From: Parabacteroides sp. PFB2-10
GTDB taxonomy: Bacteria > Bacteroidota > Bacteroidia > Bacteroidales > Tannerellaceae
DNA length: 64,000 nt
Reading direction: 5' to 3'
Assembly: GCF_029893085.1 (NCBI RefSeq)
Contig: NZ_JARXWI010000013.1
Span: 1 to 64,000, forward strand
Part shown: in pieces, positions 1-8,504 of the stretch
Layout of the letters: each line of letters starts with the position of its first letter
Position numbering within the stretch: position 1 is the first letter of the stretch
The notes under the pieces: generated by a model
The model's database searches: none
What the model was told of the DNA's origin: nothing
Seen by the model: the letters and a program-made list of their open reading frames with translations, nothing else
Position numbers and translations under genes: made by a program

Positions 1-178
1 GTATATACCCTCCTAACATATATTATATGTATAGAAAGCATACACGCGTTTCTTGTACTACTTTGTTGATTATGTAATTGTTTCAAAGAACTCTTCTCTT
101 TTATCTCACACCCACTTCAGGCATCAAAACAAGAAATTAAGGAGAAAAAAGAAGCAAATGATCTCACATTTGCGGGTG

Positions 179-210
179 CAAAGATAGGGCTATAAAACAT
201 ACAAAACAAA
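179..210 (-). promoter_or_regulatory. Bacteroidota-type promoter, leftward
   Basis: On the minus strand there is TATCTTTG (179-186), and a TTTG lies 20 bp upstream (207-210). This is the -33/-7 arrangement known for the Bacteroides primary sigma factor. It points out of the window to the left, so it probably drives a gene beyond position 1. The roughly 170 bases between it and the window edge hold no convincing start with a long frame, so the transcript may have a long leader. Confidence 0.6.
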
Positions 211-314
211 ATTTATTGAGAAGTTTTTTCAAAGTTTTTTAGAGAGAATGCATCAATCAGTTGAAATCAAGAGAATTATAAATTATTTTTTTTGATATTC
301 GACTGCATTGTTTG

Positions 315-362
315 TGCAACGGCCTACAAAGACGACGTCCTTCTTGGGACACCTGCGAGTAT
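315..362. repeat. Degenerate REP-like palindrome fragment
   Basis: The segment around ACGGCCTACAAAGA followed by an imperfect GTCC..GGGAC hairpin resembles the reverse complement of the outer arm of the compound palindrome at 14661-14724, with scattered substitutions. It is a decayed member of the same intergenic repeat family. The rest of 1-413 holds only the leftward promoter and AT-rich sequence. Confidence 0.55.
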
Positions 363-413
363 CAGATATGAAAAGATCAACAACAAACACTGAATAGTTA
401 GGTCCCTTATAAT

Positions 414-597
414 AATGTAAACAAACATTAAATCACCCATTTTCAACAAAACATCCAATTTACGATTTGTAATTTCGGTGGGAGTTTGCGCGCAAAAAAG
501 CGGGACTTTGAAGACAAACTCCCGGGAGAAACACTTTTTAACGTATGGGATTGTAAGTAAAACGATCGTTTTGCTTACAATCTATATTTTAACATTT
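414..597 (+). repeat. Dispersed ~184 bp palindromic repeat, copy A
   Basis: This is copy A of a repeat found five times in the window. Conserved landmarks in order are: AATGTAAACAAA at the left end; TACGATTTGTAATTTCG; a GGGAGTTTG...CAAACTCCC stem; CCCGGGAGAAACAC; TTTTTAACGTATGG; a 30 bp near-perfect palindrome at 551-580 (TTGTAAGTAAAACG and its complement); and TATTTTAACAT at the right end. It lies in the intergenic region before the DsbA-fold gene. No transposase is associated with it, and nothing in it supports a gene with a normal start. Confidence 0.85.
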
Positions 598-841
598 CAT
601 CATTTGCCATGCATCTTTTTGATCCTGAGCCCAATCAAAACAGAAATCGCTTAGCGATTCAAATTCATGCGCTGGTTTCTTTCAAAAATATGGGATCGTA
701 AATATTTTCCCGGTTGGGGAATTTTTCCTCAAATATTCTCATTAATAAACACTTAACTAAAAGAACAAAACATTTATTTTGTATGTTATAAAGACATAAA
801 GAAAAAGTACAAAACTGTTTTAGACAAAAAGAAAAAAGTGT

Positions 842-1378
842 ATGAGTATTGACATTATTTCCAAGGATCATGTATTAGGCCACCTGAACGCCCCAGTAGT
901 ATTGATTGAATATGCCGATTTTCAATGTCCTTATTGTAAACGCGCATATCACATATTGCGAGAAGCTAAAAGAATTATGGGAGATCGCTTGGCCATTGTA
1001 TTTCGTCACTTCCCTTTACAAGAGTTGCACGCGAACGCAGTTCATGCGGCCATCGCAGCTGAAACAGCAGGCGGGCAAGGTAAATTTTGGGAAATGCACG
1101 ATGCACTTTTCGAACATCAGGATTGCTTGGAGGATATATGCCTGATTGAATATGCAGGTAAAATCGGACTGGATGTAAAACGTTTTGAGAAACGCTTCGG
1201 GGAAGACCCCTATTTTCATAAGGTGAACAGGGATTATGAATCCGGATTGCACAATGGAGTGGATAGCACGCCAACCTTCTTCCTGAATGGAAAAAAGTAC
1301 GAAGGCAACTGGATGTCCGTTTCATTTATTGATCATCTGCAGGAATTGGCCGAACAGCATCTGAGCGTAACAAAATAA
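842..1378 (+). CDS. DsbA-family thioredoxin-fold protein (cytoplasmic)
   Basis: The 178-residue product has the thioredoxin-fold CPYC motif at residues 29-32, directly after the first beta strand, and a likely cis-proline in STPTFF (P144). The helical segment between them is the DsbA/2-hydroxychromene isomerase-type insertion. There is no signal peptide, so unlike classical DsbA it should be cytoplasmic, acting as a thiol oxidoreductase or thiol-dependent isomerase. Short proteins of this kind in Bacteroidota are usually annotated DsbA family or as the thioredoxin domain of an NhaA-type fusion. The gene stands alone and is followed by a strong terminator. Its substrate cannot be told from the sequence. 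The start is the first ATG of the frame, 18 bp after an A-rich stretch, with no clear Shine-Dalgarno, which is normal for this phylum. Confidence 0.85.
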   Translation: MSIDIISKDHVLGHLNAPVVLIEYADFQCPYCKRAYHILREAKRIMGDRLAIVFRHFPLQELHANAVHAAIAAETAGGQGKFWEMHDALFEHQDCLEDICLIEYAGKIGLDVKRFEKRFGEDPYFHKVNRDYESGLHNGVDSTPTFFLNGKKYEGNWMSVSFIDHLQELAEQHLSVTK

Positions 1379-1414
1379 ACGCACACAAGTAAGACCTTAC
1401 TATACGTTCCTGAG

Positions 1415-1450
1415 CCGGGAAACAGCCGAAAGGTTGTTTCCCGGTTTCTT
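1415..1450 (+). terminator. Rho-independent terminator
   Basis: A 13 bp stem (CCGGGAAACAGCC pairing with GGTTGTTTCCCGG, one G-U pair) with a GAAA loop is followed by a T-rich tail. It lies 37 bp after the DsbA-fold gene and ends its transcript. Confidence 0.9.
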
Positions 1451-1594
1451 TGTAACTAATCCTACTATTCCAGTTTTTTTGTTTTTTTTAGACGGGTTGA
1501 TTTCTAAGAGGAGTTCGACTCAGTGCTTGAGTTGGTCATTATTGGCTAATGTTTTATTTCCTATGATGATATTATATATATGCCGGAGAAGTTG

Positions 1595-1602
1595 TAAATT
1601 TG
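1595..1602 (+). promoter_or_regulatory. Probable -7 element of the alkC-like gene
   Basis: TAAATTTG matches TAnnTTTG and lies 107 bp upstream of the alkC-like start. No good -33 TTTG is visible at the expected spacing, so this is tentative. The remainder of 1451-1709 shows nothing else recognisable. Confidence 0.4.
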
Positions 1603-1709
1603 TAGATTAAGTAATTGAAAGCTTAGAATAAGAAGTACTAAAAGCTCCCTAAGAGAGTACAATTGAATATTTAGAAAACAATCCACTACAAGAATTAAAA
1701 GTATAAAAT

Positions 1710-2846
1710 ATGGCAGAGCCCTTTAAAAACATGTACAACAAGCAATTATTTGATCTGTTCACGAAAGACTTAAAGCTCATCATTCCCGACTTAGATACCC
1801 GTACATTCGTGTCGCAGGTAATGGACAAGGAGTGGGAAAACAGAGAACTCAAACAACGCACGGCACATATTGCAACAGTACTCAAAAGGTTCTTACCGGC
1901 AGACTACAAAGATGCAATGGCAAAAATACTCGAACTACTGGATCATATAGAACCCCGCTATCCGCATTGTTTCAAGATAGATGACACGAAGTTTGGCTTA
2001 CTCTTAGAGTATGGAGGAATATTAGATAACTACGTAGAGCAATATGGGCTGGACGATTACGAGACCTCTGTTAAAGCCATAGAGAGAATCACCCAGTTCA
2101 CAAGCTGTGAATTTGTGACCCATCAGTTCATTGTCAAATACCCCGATGCTATGATGGCACAAATGCTCATTTGGTCGAAGCATGCACATTGGGGAGTCCG
2201 TCGGTTGGCATCAGAAGGTTGCCGCCCACGCCTACCCTGGGCAATGGCTTTACCAAGCTTGAAAGCCAACCCTTCCCCTATCATTCCCATACTGGAAAAT
2301 CTAAAAAACGACCCGGCACGGTTTGTGCGGCTGAGTGTTGCCAACAACCTGAATGACATAGCCAAAGACAATCCCGAAGTGGTGATTGATTTGGCAAAAA
2401 GATGGCAAGGAGAGTCCGAAGAAGTCGATTGGATCATTAAACACGGTTGCCGGACACTCCTTAAACAAGGCAATCCGGAAGTGATGGAGTTATTCGGCTT
2501 GGGTTATACGAAATATATAACTATTAAAGACTTTCAGATCGCAACCCCCAAAGTGGAAGTCGGCAGTTCGTTGGAGTTTAGTTTCAACCTATTGAGTAAC
2601 AGCAACAAGGAAACTAAAATAAGACTTGAATACAGCTTGTATTACCAAAAGGCGAATGGCACCTTATCGAAGAAAGTTTGTAAAATCAGTGAGAAAGACT
2701 ACGCCGCCAACTCAACCACACCCATCACTCGGAAACACTCTTTCAAGGTAGTAACCACCCGAAAACTTCACCCCGGACTTCATCAGGTCGCTGTTATAAT
2801 CAACGGGAATGAATTTGCCAAACATGATTTCGAGCTGGTAGAATAA
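1710..2846 (+). CDS. AlkC-type DNA alkylation repair glycosylase
   Basis: The 378-residue protein begins with an all-helical HEAT-like repeat region (about residues 1-260), including the segment HWGVRRLASEGCRPRLPW followed by HEAT repeats with FVRLSVANNLNDIAKDNP. This is the core of the AlkC/AlkD alkylpurine DNA glycosylase superfamily, which excises cationic methylated bases such as 3-methyladenine without base flipping. The last ~110 residues (about 265-378) are a predicted beta-sandwich, matching the C-terminal Ig-like domain known in one AlkC subgroup and absent from AlkD. The product therefore fits the Ig-bearing AlkC group. No signal peptide is present, so it acts in the cytoplasm. It is a single-gene unit with a convergent methyltransferase 12 bp beyond its stop. 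A DNA-binding HEAT protein without glycosylase activity is the alternative. Confidence 0.87.
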   Translation: MAEPFKNMYNKQLFDLFTKDLKLIIPDLDTRTFVSQVMDKEWENRELKQRTAHIATVLKRFLPADYKDAMAKILELLDHIEPRYPHCFKIDDTKFGLLLEYGGILDNYVEQYGLDDYETSVKAIERITQFTSCEFVTHQFIVKYPDAMMAQMLIWSKHAHWGVRRLASEGCRPRLPWAMALPSLKANPSPIIPILENLKNDPARFVRLSVANNLNDIAKDNPEVVIDLAKRWQGESEEVDWIIKHGCRTLLKQGNPEVMELFGLGYTKYITIKDFQIATPKVEVGSSLEFSFNLLSNSNKETKIRLEYSLYYQKANGTLSKKVCKISEKDYAANSTTPITRKHSFKVVTTRKLHPGLHQVAVIINGNEFAKHDFELVE

Positions 2847-2858
2847 GGGAATTTCTGT

Positions 2859-3497
2859 TCAAATGACCTCCGGCTTTTTACATATAATGAGTGTAAACTT
2901 CATCGGAGGGCGAGATTTCATCTGTTTTACAGGTTCATCTATCTTCTGGATATCAATCGAACCGCAGTCGCGAAATTCTCGTTTTATGGAATCTTCGTCA
3001 TAAAAAAACAATTTTGCACCCTTTATACGTTCAAACCGGTCTTTACTAAGCTGTTTTCCTTGCCCGAACGAGGCATCTTCTTTAGAGATGGTAGAAAAGA
3101 CCATATATCCGCCGGGCTTTAACTGTTGAAAACAATCAACTATAAGTTTCTGCCTCTCATGCACATTCAACAAATGTATAAGGGCATAACAGAAAACAGC
3201 ATCGTACAACTCGTCATCGAACGGCATATCGGTTACAGAGCCATGATACACTTTTGCCGTTTCGCCAAAATGTTTTTCAGCCAGTTCGATAGCCGTTTCT
3301 GATATTTCTATTCCAGTTATTTCAAAACCATTGTCAAGAAACGGCTTTGCATTTCTTCCATATCCGAATCCGGGGATCAGTATCTTCTTTATTCCGTTCT
3401 TGCGGAATAATTCCAATGCGATATAAGCAGAATCAGCCGCTTCCAATCCCCACATAATCTGCTTGTCCCTAAAACTTAATTCCCAAAATTCAACCAT
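2859..3497 (-). CDS. Class I SAM-dependent methyltransferase
   Basis: The 212-residue protein has the Rossmann methyltransferase signature: motif I ILIPGFGYGRNA (about residues 39-50), an acidic end of strand 2 in ITGIEIS, motif II-like DAVFCYALIHLL, and LKPGGYMVFST as motif III. It fits the methyltransferase type 11/25 families. The substrate is not deducible. Some proteins of this type are annotated as tellurite-resistance TehB-like or thiopurine methyltransferase-like, but no diagnostic motif is visible. It is convergent with the AlkC-like gene, with 12 bp between stops, and no terminator is seen between them. It is not part of an operon. Confidence 0.85.
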   Translation of the reverse strand: MVEFWELSFRDKQIMWGLEAADSAYIALELFRKNGIKKILIPGFGYGRNAKPFLDNGFEITGIEISETAIELAEKHFGETAKVYHGSVTDMPFDDELYDAVFCYALIHLLNVHERQKLIVDCFQQLKPGGYMVFSTISKEDASFGQGKQLSKDRFERIKGAKLFFYDEDSIKREFRDCGSIDIQKIDEPVKQMKSRPPMKFTLIICKKPEVI

Positions 3498-3660
3498 CTT
3501 ATCTGTTTTTATCGTATTTGTTTACTTTCATCATCCTCCTCTTTTATAAAGGCATCTTTTAGTCCGTAAATATCTAAATAGTTTTTTGATTTGAGGATAA
3601 AAGCACTCAATAACAGTAATGTATTTACTAAATTTATAACCTTACATAAGAAGCCATAAT

Positions 3661-3858
3661 ATGAATATAATTACAGGAGCCAGCGGAAAGGTAGGTTCGG
3701 CATTAGTAAAAGAATTGGGTAACTTTGAGCATGAACAGAAAATACCGATGGTTTCACCACAGGATATAGCCAAGTTTATCGCTTCTGTTTTCATGAAGCC
3801 AACTTTTACTGAAAAGATTATTGAACTTATGCTGTTATGGCAGGCAGAGCATATTTAG
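3661..3858 (+). pseudogene. Remnant of NmrA/SDR-type NAD(P)-binding protein
   Basis: The 65-codon frame begins with MNIITGASGKVGSALVKEL, the glycine-rich Rossmann start of NmrA/atypical SDR NAD(P)-binding proteins. After about 20 residues it jumps to a segment (IPMVSPQDIAKFIASVF) that in the family lies near the C-terminal third. The roughly 200 residues between are missing. This is best read as an internal deletion that left the ends in frame. The sequence 3859-4037 after it shows no intact gene. A functional microprotein is unlikely. Confidence 0.7.
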
Positions 3859-4037
3859 ATTTCTATTACCGTTACACAAAATTTATCTCATAAAACTATG
3901 GCTGAAGTATTTTACGATATATTCTTGCCATTATGGGAGCTTCCCCGTTGCTCTTAATCGCATTCTTTTTAATGTAGAAAAGAATTTTAAATGTACTACG
4001 TATAATGATTCGTTCATTTTCGCACACTAAAATCCAA

Positions 4038-4221
4038 TATGTTAAAATATCGATTGTAAGCAAAACGGCCGTTTTACTTACAAACCCATACGTTAAAAAG
4101 TGTTTCTCCCGGGAGTTTGTCTCCAAAGTCCCGCTTTTTCACACGCAAAGTCCCACCGAAATTACAAATCGTAAATTGGGGGTTTCGTCGGAAATGGGCA
4201 AATTAACGTTTGTTTACATTG
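4038..4221 (-). repeat. Dispersed ~184 bp palindromic repeat, copy B
   Basis: This copy is in the reverse orientation relative to copies A, C and E. It carries the TGTTAAAATAT end, the near-perfect palindrome TTGTAAGCAAAACGG/CCGTTTTACTTACAA (4054-4083), AACGTTAAAAAGTG-type core, CCCGGGAGTTTG and the ACGTTTGTTTACATT end. It lies between the NmrA-like remnant and the GH9 gene. The remaining sequence to 4424 contains no recognised feature. Confidence 0.85.
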
Positions 4222-4424
4222 ATTCACTTTACACTCTACGTCCTCCCAACTTTGGCTGAACAGTTGCCAATCTGCCTGTTATACGTTAAAAATGCGAAAA
4301 TAATTTGCTGGTTTCGAGCGCGTATGCTTTCTTTGGTTTGCAAAAAATTTCCTTAGGGGAAAGCTTGATATATAGTCAGTTTTAGAGTAAAAACCATTCG
4401 TTTTTTCCAACAGGAGCAATATTA

Positions 4425-6968
4425 ATGTTTATGAAAAAAGTACTATTCTTTTTAGCAATTGTATTTCTATCGGCATGCTCACAAGAGTCTGGCCAAAAGG
4501 AATTGATACTCAACGATCTTGAGTATTTCGAAACACAAGGATTTAATGTATTGGTGTACAACAACCCGTTTACCGGTGGGTTTAACGATGAGAAAACAGC
4601 CGGTTTGGAGTTGATCCACCATGGTGTGCGGACATCGACAGGAGGAGGCATCAGGCTTTCCAACACACCCGAGCAATGGGACCTTGTTCCTCAAATGAAA
4701 AACCGAGTTGTCAACAAAGAGGCAAAGACCATCGAGGTGACGCTTAGTTATCCGGATTACAATTTTGATGCTCGCATGGTTGTTGCCGCCAAAGGCAAAG
4801 GGGTGGAAATTTCTATTCATCTCGACAAACCCGTTCCCGCGGCACTTGAAAAGGCTGCCGGCTTCAACCTGGAGTTCCTGCCGTCGCAGTATTGGGGCAA
4901 GACCTACCTGATGGATGGACGCGTCAGTTTGATTCCACGTTATGCCGTAGGCAATACCGTTACGCGGCCTAACAGCGAAAAGCCCAAACAATACAAAGGT
5001 TATGTCACTTACGACGACAGAGGTACCGACCGCTTTGTCGATCCACTGCCTTTGGAAACAGGGCGTACGATCGTTCTGGCATCCGATTCGCCCGAGCGTA
5101 TGGTAAAAATCACTTCCGAGGAGACCGACCTGTCGCTTTACGACGGCCGCATCCTGGCACAAAACGGCTGGTTTGTCGTGCGCAGTATGCTTCCGGCAGG
5201 GAAAACAGGGAAGGTATTGACCTGGACACTCGAAGGGAATACCATCGACAACTGGACGAGAGAACCGAATATTGGCTTCTCACAAGTGGGTTATATTCCT
5301 TCGCAACAGAAGGTTTCCGTGATCGAACTCGACAAAAAAGACAAACCTCTGGCGAAAGCATCTGTTTATAAAGTGGACGAAGGAGGAAAAGCAACCGAAG
5401 TATTCAGCGGCAAGGTGGAATCATGGGGTGACTACTATAAGTATCACTATGCAAAATTCGATTTCTCTGCGGTCAATACACCCGGTGTTTATTATATTAA
5501 ATATGGTAATCTGCAGACAAATCATTTCCTGATTGCAGACAACGTGTATAACAAGATAACCGATGCTACCAGCGACATCTGGATCCCCATTCACATGAAT
5601 CATATGTTTGTGAACGAGGGTTACCGGGTATGGCATGGCGAACCGTTCAAAGAGGGTTACTTGCAGGCTCCGCCTAATACCGACCACTTCGACCTGCATG
5701 GTCAGGGGCCGACCACCGACACCAAATACAAAGGATTGGAACATATACCGGGATTGAACATCGGTGGTTTCTTCGATGCCGGAGACTTCGATATCGAAAC
5801 AGGAGCCAACATCGGCGTAGTACAGAACTTTGTGCAAACATGGGAATACTTCAAACCGCTGCGCGACCAGACTTTTGTTAGCCAGGAGCAACGTTATGTT
5901 GACCTTCACCGTCCGGACGGAGCGCCTGACATCCTGCAGTTTATTGAACACGGAACATTGCAACTGGTTGCCCAGGCAGAGATCCTTGGCCACATGGCGC
6001 AAACCCTCTCCAACTCGGTTCTCGACAACTACCACCACCTGGGCGATGCCGCTTCTATCACAGACGGCCGTATCTACGATCCGAGCCTGGGTCCTTACGA
6101 AGTATCTCGCGATGGCAAGAGAAGCGGTGTGAAGGATGATATGTGGGCCTTTACCAGCCGCAATCCGGGACTCGACCTGCGGGCTGCCACAATGTTTGCT
6201 GCTGCAAGCCGGGCTCTCGAAGGATACAACGACGACCTCTCGGCAAGAGCCCTGACACAGTCGAAAAAACTATTGAAAGAGGCGACCGAACTGTTGGCAA
6301 AACAGCCGGCACGTGGTGGCCGATCCGGTAGCGGAGGTGGAGATATGACCACCAACCTGCAATTGTATATCACCACGGGTGAGCAGCAATATATCGACAA
6401 ATTCCTGGAACTCCTATGGCCGGCACTCGATCGCAACGTAAGTTCCACCATTCTGACCGCCCTGCACGCCATACCGCATCAGGATGCGGCTTTCAAAGAG
6501 AAACTCCGCCCCTATATGCTGAAATACAAGGAGTTTATCGAAGGACTTGATAATGATAACCCGTACGGAGTGCCTATCGGCATGGGCAACTGGGCAGGCA
6601 GCGGAGGCATTGTAAACTTTGGTACGACCATTTGCTTTGCCAACAAGCATTTCCCGGATATTATCGATGCCGGTCATGCGTTTAAAGCCACCAACTGGCT
6701 GTTTGGCTGCCATCCTTACCACAATTATTCGTTTGTGGCAACGGTTGGCGCTACCCGCCCCAAAGCAGTATTCTACGGTAACAACCGTGCCGACTTCTCT
6801 TTCATTCCGGGTAACGTGGCGCCGGGTCTTCTGTTCCGTCAGCCCGACCACTTTGAAAACTATGACGACTGGCCATTCCTTTGGGGACAAAACGAAGGAA
6901 CTATCGGTGGAAACACGGCCTATCTGATCTTCGGAAGTGCTTTCAAAAACATCATTATTTCTGAATAA
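4425..6968 (+). CDS. GH9-family glycoside hydrolase lipoprotein
   Basis: The 847-residue product starts with a lipoprotein signal peptide (lipobox LSAC, C18). Residues about 25-280 form a beta-rich domain that I do not recognise. Residues about 285-375 resemble the Ig-like N-terminal module of GH9 cellulases (NIGFSQVGYIP start, FSAVNTPGVYYIKYG end). The remainder is a GH9 (alpha/alpha)6 catalytic domain, with GGFFDAGDFD (D451 and D454, catalytic base region), RPDGAPDILQFIEHG, and WGQNEGTIGGNTAYL near the end, where E824 matches the GH9 acid. The substrate may be a beta-glucan or related glycan; GH9-like lipoproteins in this order are not always cellulases. It probably sits in the outer membrane or periplasm. 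It is followed by its own terminator and the MFS gene. ATG at 4431 is an alternative start that also keeps the signal peptide. Confidence 0.85.
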   Translation: MFMKKVLFFLAIVFLSACSQESGQKELILNDLEYFETQGFNVLVYNNPFTGGFNDEKTAGLELIHHGVRTSTGGGIRLSNTPEQWDLVPQMKNRVVNKEAKTIEVTLSYPDYNFDARMVVAAKGKGVEISIHLDKPVPAALEKAAGFNLEFLPSQYWGKTYLMDGRVSLIPRYAVGNTVTRPNSEKPKQYKGYVTYDDRGTDRFVDPLPLETGRTIVLASDSPERMVKITSEETDLSLYDGRILAQNGWFVVRSMLPAGKTGKVLTWTLEGNTIDNWTREPNIGFSQVGYIPSQQKVSVIELDKKDKPLAKASVYKVDEGGKATEVFSGKVESWGDYYKYHYAKFDFSAVNTPGVYYIKYGNLQTNHFLIADNVYNKITDATSDIWIPIHMNHMFVNEGYRVWHGEPFKEGYLQAPPNTDHFDLHGQGPTTDTKYKGLEHIPGLNIGGFFDAGDFDIETGANIGVVQNFVQTWEYFKPLRDQTFVSQEQRYVDLHRPDGAPDILQFIEHGTLQLVAQAEILGHMAQTLSNSVLDNYHHLGDAASITDGRIYDPSLGPYEVSRDGKRSGVKDDMWAFTSRNPGLDLRAATMFAAASRALEGYNDDLSARALTQSKKLLKEATELLAKQPARGGRSGSGGGDMTTNLQLYITTGEQQYIDKFLELLWPALDRNVSSTILTALHAIPHQDAAFKEKLRPYMLKYKEFIEGLDNDNPYGVPIGMGNWAGSGGIVNFGTTICFANKHFPDIIDAGHAFKATNWLFGCHPYHNYSFVATVGATRPKAVFYGNNRADFSFIPGNVAPGLLFRQPDHFENYDDWPFLWGQNEGTIGGNTAYLIFGSAFKNIIISE

Positions 6969-7010
6969 ACAGAGACGATGATAATCCATTCACGACACAT
7001 ATAATCAGTA

Positions 7011-7041
7011 AGAGAGGCCCAAATCGTGGCCTCTCTTTTTT
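7011..7041 (+). terminator. Rho-independent terminator after GH9 gene
   Basis: The 9 bp stem AGAGAGGCC/GGCCTCTCT with an 8-base loop is followed by a run of T. It lies 42 bp after the GH9 stop. It occupies the sequence that a longer reading of the next gene would cover, which supports the later transporter start at 7128. Confidence 0.85.
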
Positions 7042-7127
7042 GCATGTATGCTAATTCTGTACTATTTTTGAGCTCATTTTTTAAAAACGAAAAACACATT
7101 TACAATTACAATCTTACACAAAGTCAC

Positions 7128-8504
7128 ATGGGAAAAACTAAAAATCAGTGGAGTAGAGCATTCAAAGTCGCGTGCCTTGTTGAACTTTTCGAGCGAGCCG
7201 CCTATTATGGCGTATTTATTGTTATCACCCTTTATCTGAGCAGAATCCTTGGATTCAATGATATTCAGGCAGCAAGCATTGCCGGCGTATTCTCTGCCTG
7301 CCTCTATTTGCTTCCTACCTTTGCCGGTGCGTTGGCAGATAAGATCGGCTTTCGTAGCTCGATGCTATTGGCCTTTTCTTTGTTGACACTGGGATATCTG
7401 GGGCTCGGCCTGTTTCCGACCATGCTTGAGTCGGCGGGATTGGTAGAATACTCGATGACGACCAAGTTTACCGGTCTGTTGGAAAGCAGCGCACGCTACG
7501 GCATATTGCCCATTATGGCGTTGATCGTTTTGGGGGGATCGTTTATCAAAAGTGTGATTTCCGGAACAGTAGCGAAAGAAACCACGCCCGAGAACCGGGC
7601 TAAAGGCTTTTCGATCTTCTATTCGATGGTGAACATCGGTGCCTTTTCAGGGAAAACCATTGTGAAACCTCTGCGCGATGCGATGGGGAACGAGGGACTT
7701 ATCACACTCAATTACTTTTCAGCGTCCATGACATTCCTGGCGCTTATTGCCATCTGGTTCTTCTACAAAAGCACCCAGCATGCCGGAGAAGGGAAATCGT
7801 TCCGCGATATCTTCCGTGCCTTGGTGAAGGTGTGTAGCAACGGACGTCTGATTATTCTGATCTTTATCATTACAGGATTCTGGATGGTGCAACATCAGTT
7901 GTATGCGACCATGCCTAAATATGTGTTGCGCCTGGCGGGCGAAGGCGCCTCTCCCTCCTGGTATGCCAATGTAAACCCGCTGGTGGTGGTATTGACGGTA
8001 AACCTGGTGACGCAGCTTATGCGCAAGAAGACAGCACTTACCTCAATGACGTTCGGTATGTTTATCATGCCGGTGTCGGCGCTTTGCATGGCCTATGGGA
8101 ATGTATTGGATCCCTCGCAGTCGATTCTGGGCATGCACCCGGTGGCCTTTATGATGGTGGTGGGAATTGTTTTCCAGGGATTGGCCGAAACATTTATCTC
8201 GCCTCGTTTCTTAGAATACTTCTCTCTTCAGGCTCCTAAAGGAGAAGAGGGATTGTATCTCGGCTTCAGCCATCTGCATTCTTTCCTCTCTTCGCTCTTC
8301 GGATTCGGGCTGTCAGGCTTTTTATTGAATAAGTATTGCCCCGAGCCCATGTTGTTCAATAGCCATGCCGAATGGCAGGCAGCCAGCGCAAACGCTCATT
8401 ACATCTGGTATTACTTCGGAGCCATCGCCCTTGTTTCCGCTATTGCCCTGATTATTTACGGAATAGTGGTGAAGAAATTGGATAATCGGAAACAGGCTAT
8501 TTAG
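7128..8504 (+). CDS. MFS transporter, POT/peptide-transporter-like
   Basis: The 458-residue protein has about 12 hydrophobic segments. Helix 1 holds ELFERAAYYG, which matches the ExxERxxYYG motif of proton-dependent oligopeptide (POT/PTR) transporters. The typical MFS loop 2-3 segment follows as GALADKIGFRSSML. It is therefore an inner-membrane proton symporter, plausibly for peptides or a related small molecule. The ATG at 7128 (MGKTKNQW) is chosen because the longer frame back to 7026 crosses the terminator hairpin and adds an unrelated N-terminus. Its stop overlaps the convergent lipoprotein gene by 4 bp. Proximity to the GH9 gene may suggest joint use, but a terminator separates them. Confidence 0.82.
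   Translation: MGKTKNQWSRAFKVACLVELFERAAYYGVFIVITLYLSRILGFNDIQAASIAGVFSACLYLLPTFAGALADKIGFRSSMLLAFSLLTLGYLGLGLFPTMLESAGLVEYSMTTKFTGLLESSARYGILPIMALIVLGGSFIKSVISGTVAKETTPENRAKGFSIFYSMVNIGAFSGKTIVKPLRDAMGNEGLITLNYFSASMTFLALIAIWFFYKSTQHAGEGKSFRDIFRALVKVCSNGRLIILIFIITGFWMVQHQLYATMPKYVLRLAGEGASPSWYANVNPLVVVLTVNLVTQLMRKKTALTSMTFGMFIMPVSALCMAYGNVLDPSQSILGMHPVAFMMVVGIVFQGLAETFISPRFLEYFSLQAPKGEEGLYLGFSHLHSFLSSLFGFGLSGFLLNKYCPEPMLFNSHAEWQAASANAHYIWYYFGAIALVSAIALIIYGIVVKKLDNRKQAI

Noticed and set aside
7026-7127. Longer start for the MFS transporter
   Set aside because: The added sequence passes through a terminator hairpin and is not conserved-looking; ATG 7128 begins the transporter core.
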